Source of the DNA: PUPG01 sp031323845
Lineage (GTDB): Bacteria > Bacteroidota > Bacteroidia > Bacteroidales > UBA7960
Direction of reading: 5' to 3'
NCBI GenBank assembly: GCA_031323845.1
Contig: JAVIYP010000001.1
Span: 91,445-155,444, forward strand
DNA length: 64,000 nucleotides
Made by a program: the position numbers and the translations under genes. Position 1 is the first letter of the stretch; every line of letters begins with the position of its first letter. Below the pieces are notes generated by a model that worked only from the letters and a program-made list of their open reading frames with translations, did no database searches and was not told the DNA's origin. Below, in pieces: positions 34,924 through 43,399 of this stretch.

Positions 34924-37725
34924 ATGAAACGAATTTTTTATTTTCTCATTTTACTGCTTTTTGTTGCTCAGCAGGTCAACGCCCAGAATTTCAGTGTAAA
35001 AGGCCGGCTTGTTGATCAGGAACGAACCGGGCTACCAAACACGACCCTGTTGTTACTCAGCAAAGCGGATTCCACCATGGTAAATTTTGGGATCTCTGAC
35101 AGGGATGGTTATTTTGAAATCAGTAATGTCAGACGAAACGACTACATACTGCGTGCCTCTTATGTGGGATACCGGACCCTGATGGTTCCCGTGATTGCGC
35201 CGGATGGAGATGTTCTTGACCTGGGTATGTTGCGTATGGAAGATGAACGCACCGTATTGGGGGAGGTCACCATTGAGGGCGAACGCATATCAATGACCAT
35301 CCGCGGCGATACCATTGAATATGATGCACTGGCTTTTGGGGTGAGGCCACACGAGATGGTTGAGGACCTGCTGAAAAGGATGCCCGGTATTGAAGTGGAT
35401 CCGGATGGTACAATACGTGCACAGGGCGAACAGGTAAGAAGGGTTTTGGTTGACGGGCGCGAATTCTTTGGCCGTGATCCCCAGATGGCTACACGCAACC
35501 TGCCTGCGGATGCCATTTCCAAAGTGCACGTTTTCGATGAACGCAGCGAACAGTCACGTTTTACCGGAATTGACGATGGGGAGCGCGAACGTACGATGAA
35601 CCTTGAGCTCAAGGAAGAACATAAGCAGGGGATGTTCGGAAATTCCACCTTAGGATATGGGCCCGATAATAAGTTCCAGGGACATACCAACCTGAACCGC
35701 TTCGATGCCACCAGCCAGCTTTCAATTCTTGGAATGGGCAATAACATCAACCGTCAGGGTTTTTCAATGTCTGATTATTTGAACTTTACCGGCGGAGCGC
35801 AACAGATCATGCGTGGTATGGGTGGCCGTGGAGGAACGGCTCAGTTCAGCATGTCCAACACTTCCGGAATACCCATTAGTACCGATGGCCGGCCCGGCAC
35901 CAATGGCATTATGACATCATGGGCCGGCGGCGCCAATATGAACAAGACGTTTCGCGGTGATACGGATTTGAATGTGAGTTATTTCTATAACCTCCTGAAT
36001 CACGATCTTAATCAGGACCTGGAGCGGGAAAACTTTCTTCCCCAGGGCAGTTATGACTTCCTGCAGACCAGCCAGCAGGACAGTGAGAATCATAATCACC
36101 GTCTTTCGATGCGGCTCGATCATAAATTTTCGGAAAGGAGCAGTGTGTTGCTTACCCTGAACAGTAGCCTGAACAGAACGGACCTCAGCACGAACAGCAT
36201 GAGCACCACTTACGGATTAAATGGAAACATCCAGAATATGGGTGAGCAGTTCAGCAGGTCAGAAGGCCAGAATCTTTCGTTTCAATCGAGCCTGCTCTGG
36301 CGCCAGCGATTGGCGAAGCCCGGACGCACCCTTTCGGTGGGAGTGGACCTGAACGCAGGCAACAATAACCGCGACAGCCGCCTGGAAGCGATCAACAGGT
36401 TTTTCCAGTTAATCACCACGGAAGAATTCATCCTTCAAAACAACTACCAGGACAACCTCAGCCGGACCTTCCGAACCAATGTGAGCTATACGGAACCACT
36501 CGGAAACAGACGTTTCCTTGAGTTGAGCTATCGCCTTACCCTCAATGACAATGAAGTTGATCAGCAGGTGTTTGACCTTGAAGGTGACCTTGAAGTGTTG
36601 AACGTGCTGCTTACAAACATATTCAACAGCAGGTACCTGTACCATCGCGGAGGTTTTAACGTATTGATAAACCGTGACATGTATAACCTGACGATTGGGG
36701 CATACCTTCAGGAATCGTCGCTGTCGGGTGAACAGCTTATGCTTGCGGGATCCGTCGATGAAAACTATACCCATCTGTTGCCTCTGCTTCGCTTCAATTA
36801 CCAGTTCAGCAGCTTCAGGCGCCTGAACGTGAACTTTGAAACGAGCGTGCAGGAGCCCGGCATACAGCAACTGCAACCCATCCTGGATAACAGGGATCCG
36901 CTGAATCTTTACCTGGGAAACCCGGACCTCGAACCTTCTTACCGTAACAGGCTTACCCTGCGTTTCAATTCGTTCAACCCCATTAACTCTTTTGGCTTCT
37001 TTGTTTTTGCCACGGCTGAATACGTGAGGGATGCCATTACCAATGCAGTTATGGTGGACGAGAATATGATTCAAACCATAACCCCGGTCAATACGCAGAG
37101 CAACCTGAACCTGATGGGAAATGCCAATGTCAACTTCAGCCTGCCCAAAATAAACAGCCGTATGATGGTAGGCAGCCGTATCACCAGGTTTCAGAGTACC
37201 AACATCCTGAATGAACAAACGCAGCGCATCCATAACAATTTGTTAACCGGTAACGTCAGGTATACGTTTCGTCCGGGCGACCAGTTTGATGCCAATCTGT
37301 CGGCCAGTATGAACTGGCAGGTCACCGAATATGAGTTCAGCACCCTGGAGCAGGCGTATCTGAATCAGAGCTATGCTGCTGAAGTCAACTGGCGATTCCT
37401 GTCGCATTACCGGCTGGAGGCAGGATTCAGATACATGGTTTACGAAGGAAGAACCAGTGATTTTGACCAAAGAATCCCGTTACTGGAGCTTTCTTTCGGG
37501 CGCAGGTTTCTCAGGAATAACAGCGGAGAGCTGGTGCTGTCGGCATACAACCTGCTCAATAGGGAGCTGGGTGTTACGCAGCGTATGGAAACCAATTTTC
37601 TCGAACAGCAGGTTACCAACTCACTGGGTCGGTATTTTTTACTAAGCTTCACCTATTCCCTCAACAGAAATCTTAATGTGATGGAAGGCATCGGTGGAGG
37701 TGGTGGCAGGATGCGCTTTCACTAA
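34924..37725 (+). CDS. Outer-membrane beta-barrel protein with CarboxypepD_reg and plug-like domains
   Basis: A 933-residue outer-membrane protein. The signal peptide ends FVAQQVNAQ. A carboxypeptidase-regulatory-like beta-sandwich follows (about 25-105, VKGRLVDQERTGLPNTTLLL to RASYVGYRTL), then a TonB-receptor plug-like segment (about 118-225: GDTIEYDALAFGVRPHEMVE, RMPGIEVDPDGTI, RRVLVDGREFFGRDP). A barrel of many aromatic-ended strands completes it. The tail is Gly-rich (GIGGGGGRMRFH). It is the usual partner of GLPGLI proteins; its substrate is unknown. It forms an operon with the preceding gene. The ATG at 34924 is preferred over a TTG nine bases earlier. Confidence 0.88.
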   Translation: MKRIFYFLILLLFVAQQVNAQNFSVKGRLVDQERTGLPNTTLLLLSKADSTMVNFGISDRDGYFEISNVRRNDYILRASYVGYRTLMVPVIAPDGDVLDLGMLRMEDERTVLGEVTIEGERISMTIRGDTIEYDALAFGVRPHEMVEDLLKRMPGIEVDPDGTIRAQGEQVRRVLVDGREFFGRDPQMATRNLPADAISKVHVFDERSEQSRFTGIDDGERERTMNLELKEEHKQGMFGNSTLGYGPDNKFQGHTNLNRFDATSQLSILGMGNNINRQGFSMSDYLNFTGGAQQIMRGMGGRGGTAQFSMSNTSGIPISTDGRPGTNGIMTSWAGGANMNKTFRGDTDLNVSYFYNLLNHDLNQDLERENFLPQGSYDFLQTSQQDSENHNHRLSMRLDHKFSERSSVLLTLNSSLNRTDLSTNSMSTTYGLNGNIQNMGEQFSRSEGQNLSFQSSLLWRQRLAKPGRTLSVGVDLNAGNNNRDSRLEAINRFFQLITTEEFILQNNYQDNLSRTFRTNVSYTEPLGNRRFLELSYRLTLNDNEVDQQVFDLEGDLEVLNVLLTNIFNSRYLYHRGGFNVLINRDMYNLTIGAYLQESSLSGEQLMLAGSVDENYTHLLPLLRFNYQFSSFRRLNVNFETSVQEPGIQQLQPILDNRDPLNLYLGNPDLEPSYRNRLTLRFNSFNPINSFGFFVFATAEYVRDAITNAVMVDENMIQTITPVNTQSNLNLMGNANVNFSLPKINSRMMVGSRITRFQSTNILNEQTQRIHNNLLTGNVRYTFRPGDQFDANLSASMNWQVTEYEFSTLEQAYLNQSYAAEVNWRFLSHYRLEAGFRYMVYEGRTSDFDQRIPLLELSFGRRFLRNNSGELVLSAYNLLNRELGVTQRMETNFLEQQVTNSLGRYFLLSFTYSLNRNLNVMEGIGGGGGRMRFH

Positions 37726-37735
37726 CATCCCATCG

Positions 37736-37753
37736 CTGAAAGGTGCCTTTCGG
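37736..37753. terminator. Weak hairpin between converging genes
   Basis: GAAAGG (37738-37743), TG, then CCTTTC (37746-37751), extended by a C-G pair and a wobble to an 8-base stem. It lies 10 bases after the barrel gene. There is no T-run on either side, so termination is uncertain. Confidence 0.35.
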
Positions 37754-37793
37754 TTGTGCTGGCATTCTTCAGGACTACCTGATCTTAAAGATG

Positions 37794-39287
37794 TTACCTG
37801 ATGATACGCATGCTTTTATTGAAGCGGATGTTGCCGGGAAAGCGTCTTTCTTTATCGAGCGACAGCCAAACAAACATAGCGCGGCCAACGATATGGTCTT
37901 CAGGCACAAACCCCCAGAAACGTGAATCGGCCGAATTGTGCCGGTTGTCGCCAACCATCCAGAAATAATCCATTTCGAAGGTATATTGCCGGGTTTCCCG
38001 GCCATTGATATAGATCCGGTCCCCATCCACCTTCAGTTCATTTCCTTCGTACACTGAAATTATCCGGTCGTAGAGTACAATGTTCTCAGCATTGATTTCG
38101 ACTGTCTGGCCTTTCGCAGGTATGTGCAGGGGGCCAAAGTTGTCTTCATTCCACGGATAGGAGGGGTGGTGAGGAAAAATATGCTGTTCGCCCTGCCCGG
38201 CTTTGCGCAGTATTTTTTCGACCTGTATGATGCTGGAAACTTTTTCCACTTCACGGGCAGCGTGTTCCGTCATAGCGAGCTGGTAAACATTGCGGCCTGT
38301 CTGCCCCCAGTCGGTTATGTTCAGCCTGTTGAGCACCCGTTGCGATAAGGGAGTGCCGTCAGTAACCACACGATAGTTGTGCTGCGTTTCGGGCGGGTCA
38401 GACTGTACCTCCCCGTTAATGTATACGACCCCATCGCGCATCTCAAACACGTCGCCGGGAATGGCCAGACACCGCTTGATGTAATTTTCCCTTTTGTCGA
38501 CCGGGCGGGCAATCACGTCATAATTCCGCCAAATAGCATCTCTGCCATATACCCTGATCAGGTCATAATAGCTCTGGTTCTGCAATTGCAGGGCTACCGT
38601 GTCGCCATCAGGATAGTTAAAAACAACCAGGTCATTGTTTCTTACGCTTCTGATCCCCGGATAGCGGTAATGAGGTAGGCGGATCCACTCCAGGTATGAT
38701 TTGGTGTTCTCGGTGAGGGGCAGGGTATGGTGTGCAAAGGGAAAAGCAATTGGTGTTCGCGGTATTTTCGGACCGTAAGCTATTTTACTTACAAACAGAT
38801 AGTCACCCACAAGGAGCGACTTTTCCATTGACGATGTGGGTATGGTATAGGCTTCGAGCAGAAAGGTGCGGATAAATGTTGCAGCAATAACGGCAAAAAT
38901 GATGGCATCGGCCCATTCACGTGCAGCAGACTTTTTGATTTTTGGGAGTTTCGAAGGATGCGTGTAGGTCTCTTTCGGAGAAAAGCCAAGGTAAGGTAAA
39001 GCTGCAAAAGGCAGCAAAACACCCAGGGCTTGCTCAAGCAGCCCGTCTTTGCGAAAGCATTTCAGGGTTTCCACCACCATGAGAAGAAAAGTAAAGACGT
39101 TGATAAAGGGTATGATCAGGAAGAGGTACCACCAAGCTGGTTTGTCGATGATCTTCAGCCAGATGTAAAAGTTATAAAACGGTACCAGGGCTTTCCAGCC
39201 ATGATGACCCGCTTTTACGAATATGTTCCAGAGGCCGGCAAGGCCTGCAACTAAGAACAAGAGGGTCAGAAACATGTATATGCTCAT
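37794..39287 (-). CDS. lepB: Signal peptidase I
   Basis: A 497-residue S26 signal peptidase of the long Bacteroidota type. Two to three N-terminal membrane helices precede the anchor helix AREWADAIIFAVIAATFIRT. The catalytic Ser is in IPTSSMEKSLLVGDYLFVSK and the Lys in NYIKRCLAIPGD; the C-terminal box is FWMVGDNRHNSADSRFWGFV. A ~130-residue insert lies between the Lys box and the C-terminal box, a known feature of these long forms. It cleaves signal peptides on the periplasmic face. It is the last gene of the parA-parB-DUF5683-dapB-lepB run, 25 bases after dapB. Confidence 0.95.
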   Translation of the reverse strand: MSIYMFLTLLFLVAGLAGLWNIFVKAGHHGWKALVPFYNFYIWLKIIDKPAWWYLFLIIPFINVFTFLLMVVETLKCFRKDGLLEQALGVLLPFAALPYLGFSPKETYTHPSKLPKIKKSAAREWADAIIFAVIAATFIRTFLLEAYTIPTSSMEKSLLVGDYLFVSKIAYGPKIPRTPIAFPFAHHTLPLTENTKSYLEWIRLPHYRYPGIRSVRNNDLVVFNYPDGDTVALQLQNQSYYDLIRVYGRDAIWRNYDVIARPVDKRENYIKRCLAIPGDVFEMRDGVVYINGEVQSDPPETQHNYRVVTDGTPLSQRVLNRLNITDWGQTGRNVYQLAMTEHAAREVEKVSSIIQVEKILRKAGQGEQHIFPHHPSYPWNEDNFGPLHIPAKGQTVEINAENIVLYDRIISVYEGNELKVDGDRIYINGRETRQYTFEMDYFWMVGDNRHNSADSRFWGFVPEDHIVGRAMFVWLSLDKERRFPGNIRFNKSMRIIR

Positions 39288-39312
39288 GTGTGCGTCAGTT
39301 TTGATTGATAGA

Positions 39313-40050
39313 TTAGATGTTTAACAGGTCATGCATGCAAAAAACACCCGTTTTGTTTTGCAACCATTGTGCTGCAAGTAAGGCTCCTTCAGCGAATCCG
39401 CTGCGGTTGTGGGAGGTATGCTTTATTTCTATACTGTCGACGACGGAGTCGTAACGTACTACATGGGTCCCGGTAATGTTTTCTATCCGGTATGATTTGA
39501 TGGGAAGCAGGTGTTCAGCTTCATCCTGGTCGGCATTGACCCATTGGGTCAGTTTTTCCCTGTGAGAAATGATGTCGTTGGCAAGGGTTATGGCAGTCCC
39601 GCTGGGTGCGTCAAGCTTTTCCGTATGATGCGTTTCCATGATGCGGGGCCGATAGCCCTCCAGATTGGCCAGAAAACCGGCTAAGCGCTTATTCAGCTCA
39701 AAAAAGAAGTTCACCCCCACGCTGAAATTCGTGGCGTAAAACAAGCTTTGTTGCTTGTCGTTGCACAGGCGGGTAATGGCAGGAAGCTCATGCAGCCAGC
39801 CCGTAGTTCCGCAAACCACAGGGACACCGGCATCGAAGCATTTTCGAATATTGCCGGAAGCGGTTGCGGGTGTGGTAAACTCAAAGGCAACATCGCAAGC
39901 CTGAAGCTGCCGGTCTTTCGTTTCCCACTCAGACTGACTATCAATAATCACGACCACTTCATGTCCGCGATCGCGGGCAAGCTGCCCGACAGCCTTTCCC
40001 ATTTTTCCATAACCGATCAGGGCAATTTTCAATTTTTTTTCCATCATCAT
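39313..40050 (-). CDS. dapB: 4-hydroxy-tetrahydrodipicolinate reductase
   Basis: A 245-residue DapB of the lysine/diaminopimelate pathway, which feeds peptidoglycan. The nucleotide fold starts IALIGYGKMGKAVGQLA. The substrate/catalytic motif is METHHTEKLDAPSGTAITLA (His-His and Lys), with FEFTTPATA and GTTGW before it. Three ATGs stand in a row at the start (40050, 40047, 40044). The first overlaps the stop of the upstream DUF5683 gene (TAATG), which suggests translational coupling. Confidence 0.96.
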   Translation of the reverse strand: MMMEKKLKIALIGYGKMGKAVGQLARDRGHEVVVIIDSQSEWETKDRQLQACDVAFEFTTPATASGNIRKCFDAGVPVVCGTTGWLHELPAITRLCNDKQQSLFYATNFSVGVNFFFELNKRLAGFLANLEGYRPRIMETHHTEKLDAPSGTAITLANDIISHREKLTQWVNADQDEAEHLLPIKSYRIENITGTHVVRYDSVVDSIEIKHTSHNRSGFAEGALLAAQWLQNKTGVFCMHDLLNI

Positions 40051-40694
40051 TAAAACTTTATGGTTACCCTGAACTGAGCGCTTTGCCTGTAGGCAAATTG
40101 ACCGGCAGGGTGTGGTACAGTCACGGGCTGAAGTCCCATGCTGAGGCTTTCACCCACGTCGAAGTTCATAAGGTGGGCATCAACACTGGCATCCAGGATA
40201 TTAAGTAAATACAGCGCAGCAGCCAGCATGTATGTGATCTCCAGGTTACGCCTGTAATAATTCATCGCTCTTTCGAGCACGTCGGTAGAGTGCAGCGGAT
40301 AGTCATCAATGGTATTGGGGTTTCCGTCGACCCGGGCAAGCCACGCTTTACGCCAGCCGTTGTATTGCTTGCTGTTGAGATCCACGAAATAGATCAACGT
40401 ACCGAAGCCTGCATAAATGATGGGTACTTTCCAGTATTTACGGTTGTAAAGCTGCCCGAGTCCGGGCAATGTTGCTGAAAGCATTGCTGCACGGGTAGGA
40501 GAGGGCAGAAAGACTTCCGTGTCAATGATTTCATTGGCGGGCGAGTCAGCCGCATATTGTGCCTGCAGCGTGGTGGCGTGAAACAGCACCAGAACGATAA
40601 CGCTGAAAAAGACCATGACCCTGCAAACCCGCATGGAGGGGGCAGGCGATGTGGGTTCTCGCCGTATGGCACATATTATGTTATTCTGGTTCAC
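40050..40694 (-). CDS. DUF5683 domain membrane protein
   Basis: A 214-residue protein of the DUF5683 family. An N-terminal signal or membrane helix (VMVFFSVIVLVLFHATTLQA) is followed by the family core AAMLSATLPGLGQLYNRKYW, KVPIIYAGFGTLIYFVDLNS and a third hydrophobic helix (YMLAAALYLLNILDASVDAH). The function is not known. The family nearly always sits between parB and dapB in Bacteroidota, as here (15 bases after parB, overlapping dapB). The start may be M1 or the internal MRVCRVMVFF, which would remove 20 residues. Confidence 0.88.
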   Translation of the reverse strand: MNQNNIICAIRREPTSPAPSMRVCRVMVFFSVIVLVLFHATTLQAQYAADSPANEIIDTEVFLPSPTRAAMLSATLPGLGQLYNRKYWKVPIIYAGFGTLIYFVDLNSKQYNGWRKAWLARVDGNPNTIDDYPLHSTDVLERAMNYYRRNLEITYMLAAALYLLNILDASVDAHLMNFDVGESLSMGLQPVTVPHPAGQFAYRQSAQFRVTIKF

Positions 40695-40709
40695 GTCGAT
40701 GCAGGGCTT

Positions 40710-41606
40710 TCACCTTTTCAGGAGTTTTGATAATCTGTGCAGTTCATCCTCTGTTTTGTACCTGATGATGATGCTGCCTTTGCCACGCGTTCCGGACTTA
40801 ATTCGTATGGAGGTATTATAAAGCGCTTCCAGATCACGCTGCAGTGCAGGATGCCCTGGCTTTTTTGATTGTGTCTTTTTCTGAGGAAGCCCGTCAGTGC
40901 TATTTTCTGTTACGCTCTTAATGATGTTTTCGGTTTGACGAACAGATAATTCATCGGTGACGATTTTCTGGAATACTTCCATTTGTGCCTTCGGGTCGTC
41001 CAGGGCCAGCAGGGCTTTTGCATGCCCGGTGCTGATGCTTTCCTGCCGGAGGCCAATTTGTATCTCTGCAGGTAGCTTTAAGAGGCGCAACATATTGGTA
41101 ATGTATGAGCGGCTCTTGCCGAGCCTTTCGCTTAACATTTCCTGCGTAAGCTTAAATGTTTCAACAAGCTGCTTGTATCCCAGTGCTGTTTCAATGGGAT
41201 TCAGGTTTTCTCTTTGGATGTTTTCAACTATGGCCATCTCAAGCATTGCGCCGTCATCTGCTGAAATGATGTATGCCGGGATGTCGGTCAGCCCGGCCAT
41301 TTTTGCTGCTTTGAGCCTCCTTTCGCCTGCGATCAGCTGCAGCTTGTCGTTGTCAGCTTTTCTGACGGTGATGGGTTGAATGACACCCTGCTCCTTTATG
41401 GATACAGCCAGGTCATTCAGGGCTTCTTCATCAAAGTCTGTCCTTGGCTGAAAAGGATTCACCTCAATAAGGTCAACAGGCAGCTTTCCGATGCTCCCGG
41501 TGGGCAGAAGGTCTTTTTCAACGCTGTAAACCGCCTGGGGCTCTATGCCAGACCCTTCGAGTAATGCACCCAGTCCTCTTCCTAATGCACGTTTTTTGGC
41601 ACTCAT
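40710..41606 (-). CDS. parB: Chromosome partitioning protein ParB
   Basis: A 298-residue ParB. The N-terminus RALGRGLGALLEGSG (ParA contact) is followed by the CTPase/ParB-Srx domain (VNPFQPRTDFDEEALNDLAV, KLQLIAGERRLKAAKMAGL). The helix-turn-helix comes next (TQEMLSERLGKSRSYITNML) and the C-terminal dimer segment is KGSIIIRYKTEDELHRLSKL. ParB loads on parS sites as a CTP-gated clamp and drives origin segregation with ParA. It starts 3 bases after the parA stop. No parS-like 16-mer was found in the window. Confidence 0.96.
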   Translation of the reverse strand: MSAKKRALGRGLGALLEGSGIEPQAVYSVEKDLLPTGSIGKLPVDLIEVNPFQPRTDFDEEALNDLAVSIKEQGVIQPITVRKADNDKLQLIAGERRLKAAKMAGLTDIPAYIISADDGAMLEMAIVENIQRENLNPIETALGYKQLVETFKLTQEMLSERLGKSRSYITNMLRLLKLPAEIQIGLRQESISTGHAKALLALDDPKAQMEVFQKIVTDELSVRQTENIIKSVTENSTDGLPQKKTQSKKPGHPALQRDLEALYNTSIRIKSGTRGKGSIIIRYKTEDELHRLSKLLKR

Positions 41607-41609
41607 AAG

Positions 41610-42413
41610 CTATATATTGATCTTTTTTTCTTTTTCCTGGATTTTTGTGAGGCCGTTTTTCTGGAGGATCTCTCTTGCCAAATTCAAATGATTGAGCGAA
41701 CCCCTGCTCCGTGCGTCGTGCATGATGATGGTTTCACCAAAACTTGGCGCCTCGCCCAGCTTAATGTTCCGGTAAATAATGGTGTCAAAAACCATGTCCT
41801 GGAAATGCATCCTCACCTCTTCAACAACCTGGTTGGCCAACCTGAGCCTTGAATCGTACATGGTAAGCAAAATGCCTTCTATTTCAAGGGAGGTGTTCAG
41901 TCGCGACTGGACTATCTTAATGGTATTAAGCAACTTACCGAGACCTTCCAACGCAAAGTATTCACATTGCACGGGAATGATAACGGAGTCGGCGGCTGTA
42001 AGGGCATTGACAGTTACCAGACCCAGGGAAGGAGAACAGTCTATCAGCACAAAATCATACTTGTCCTTAACCTTGCTGATTACCTTACGCATCATCATCT
42101 CCCTGTTGGGCAGGTTGATCATCTCGATTTCTGCGCCTACCAGGTCAATATGTGCCGGAATAAGATGAAGATGCGGCGTTGAGGTTTCAATGATGATTTG
42201 TTGCGGTTGAACATCATCAATGATGCACTCGTAGATGCTTGTTTTCACATGTTTGGGATCAACACCCACACCTGAAGTGGCATTGGCCTGGGGATCTGCG
42301 TCTATCAGCAGGGTTTTATATTCCAGGACGGCAAGGCTGGCAGCCAGGTTTATGGCAGTGGTGGTTTTACCCACCCCCCCCTTCTGATTGGCAATGGCAA
42401 TAACTTTACTCAT
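41610..42413 (-). CDS. parA: Chromosome partitioning ATPase ParA/Soj
   Basis: A 267-residue ParA of the Soj type. It has the deviant Walker A KGGVGKTTTAINLAASLA (about 11-28), LLIDADPQANATSGVGV, and the Walker B region YDFVLIDCSPSLGLVTVNAL. It forms the nucleoid-bound gradient that moves ParB-parS complexes. The short N-terminus with no extra DNA-binding domain fits chromosomal and not P1-plasmid ParA. parB follows by 3 bases. The 166 bases upstream carry a -7 box and a cluster of TCATGTA motifs. Confidence 0.96.
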   Translation of the reverse strand: MSKVIAIANQKGGVGKTTTAINLAASLAVLEYKTLLIDADPQANATSGVGVDPKHVKTSIYECIIDDVQPQQIIIETSTPHLHLIPAHIDLVGAEIEMINLPNREMMMRKVISKVKDKYDFVLIDCSPSLGLVTVNALTAADSVIIPVQCEYFALEGLGKLLNTIKIVQSRLNTSLEIEGILLTMYDSRLRLANQVVEEVRMHFQDMVFDTIIYRNIKLGEAPSFGETIIMHDARSRGSLNHLNLAREILQKNGLTKIQEKEKKINI

Positions 42414-42490
42414 AATCTGTAAACGAAGGAGTTAACATTTTCTTGCACAAGGTCAAGAATGATTTAGCACAGAAGACCCAGACTTTTCCT

Positions 42491-42543
42491 GGACATGTTA
42501 CAAAAGTACATGATTTTTTTCATGTAACCCCATTCATGTACAT
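42491..42543. repeat. Cluster of TCATGTA/TACATGA motifs upstream of parA
   Basis: TACATGA (42507-42513) and TCATGTA (42520-42526) form a 7-base inverted repeat with a 6-base T spacer. Another TCATGTA lies at 42534-42540 and a related ACATGTTA at 42493-42500. They flank and overlap the parA -7 candidate (42501-42508), as operators often do. Confidence 0.55.
42501..42508 (-). promoter_or_regulatory. Candidate -7 box of parA-parB
   Basis: Read on the minus strand this is TACTTTTG (TAnnTTTG), 87 bases before the parA ATG. It would allow the par-dap-lep genes to be transcribed apart from the GH3 and membrane-protein genes upstream. Confidence 0.4.
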
Positions 42544-42579
42544 TCGCGTTGACACACCATTAGCCAGCGTTTCCCTGGT

Positions 42580-43377
42580 TTATGGTTCCTGTGTCCAGTC
42601 GATTTCAGAGCCGAACAAGCTGTGCGGTATGTAATAGATGATCAGCAAAACCAGAGCTGCAACCAACACCCAGGTCCTGTGGTGTTTGTCTTTTCTTGTT
42701 TTGAAGAATGCAACAAGCCAGAAAATAAACGCTACGGCAGTTTTATTGTCGGTCAGGTCGGTACCGAAAGGCCATCCTGTCCACCAGTCACCGAAAGCAT
42801 ATTTTTGTACTATGGGTCCGAAGATCAGTCCTCCTGCTACAAAAGTGCTGAATGCCAGCACAACATAGGTGAAGGTTTTCTGACCTCCCAGCGCGGCCAG
42901 GGCCGCCCTGTTGCTGAACAGCATGGCGGTAAACATCAGGATGATGTGCGGCAGCATTGCCCAGGCCGGTACACTGTTCCGGAAACGGATGATGATCGGC
43001 TCTTCCGAGAGTTTAACCTTTTCATCGTGTTTCTCCAGCACGATCTGGTACATCACCTTACCTGCAGCCGGTTGCCGGGGTATGAACGCAATCAGGTGCT
43101 CATCGCGGCGCACCAGTTCAAGCGTATCCCAAATGTCAAAGCTGGGGTATCGCTTGTAGCGGAAGTAGCCATGGATGTCCTCGTCCTCAACGACAACCCG
43201 CACAGGGGCGTCCATAGGTCTGGGAAACGACCTGATAAGCCGTACGTCAATCTCCTGGCCGGCAATTTCAACCTGGCCCCTGTAAGGCTTTGTCGGTCCT
43301 GTCTGACGCTGAAAGTATGAACTGGCAAGAGTTATGATAATAGCAATTGCCCAGAATAAAAGGTTCCTGTACTTCAT
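42580..43377 (-). CDS. Conserved membrane protein of unknown function
   Basis: A 265-residue protein. An N-terminal helix (LLFWAIAIIITLASSYFQ) is followed by a ~110-residue extracytoplasmic beta-rich part (PYRGQVEIAGQEIDVRLIRS; DAPVRVVVEDEDIHGYFRYK). Four helices come next: AWAMLPHIILMFTAMLFSNR, FTYVVLAFSTFVAGGLIFGP, AVAFIFWLVAFF and WVLVAALVLLIIYYIPHSLF. I recognise no named family and give no function. The layout suggests a small anchored domain with a membrane bundle. It starts 22 bases after the GH3 gene on the same strand. Confidence 0.85.
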   Translation of the reverse strand: MKYRNLLFWAIAIIITLASSYFQRQTGPTKPYRGQVEIAGQEIDVRLIRSFPRPMDAPVRVVVEDEDIHGYFRYKRYPSFDIWDTLELVRRDEHLIAFIPRQPAAGKVMYQIVLEKHDEKVKLSEEPIIIRFRNSVPAWAMLPHIILMFTAMLFSNRAALAALGGQKTFTYVVLAFSTFVAGGLIFGPIVQKYAFGDWWTGWPFGTDLTDNKTAVAFIFWLVAFFKTRKDKHHRTWVLVAALVLLIIYYIPHSLFGSEIDWTQEP

Positions 43378-43399
43378 TTCGGTCTGTTTAATAATATAA

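Noticed and set aside
36409..37233. 274-codon minus-strand frame inside the outer-membrane barrel gene
   Set aside because: It is a shadow of the barrel coding strand, with no motif and no start signal.
42622..43320. 232-codon plus-strand frame antisense to the unknown membrane protein
   Set aside because: The minus-strand frame has a start, an N-terminal helix and four more membrane helices and fits the operon; the plus frame is Cys/His/Arg-rich noise.
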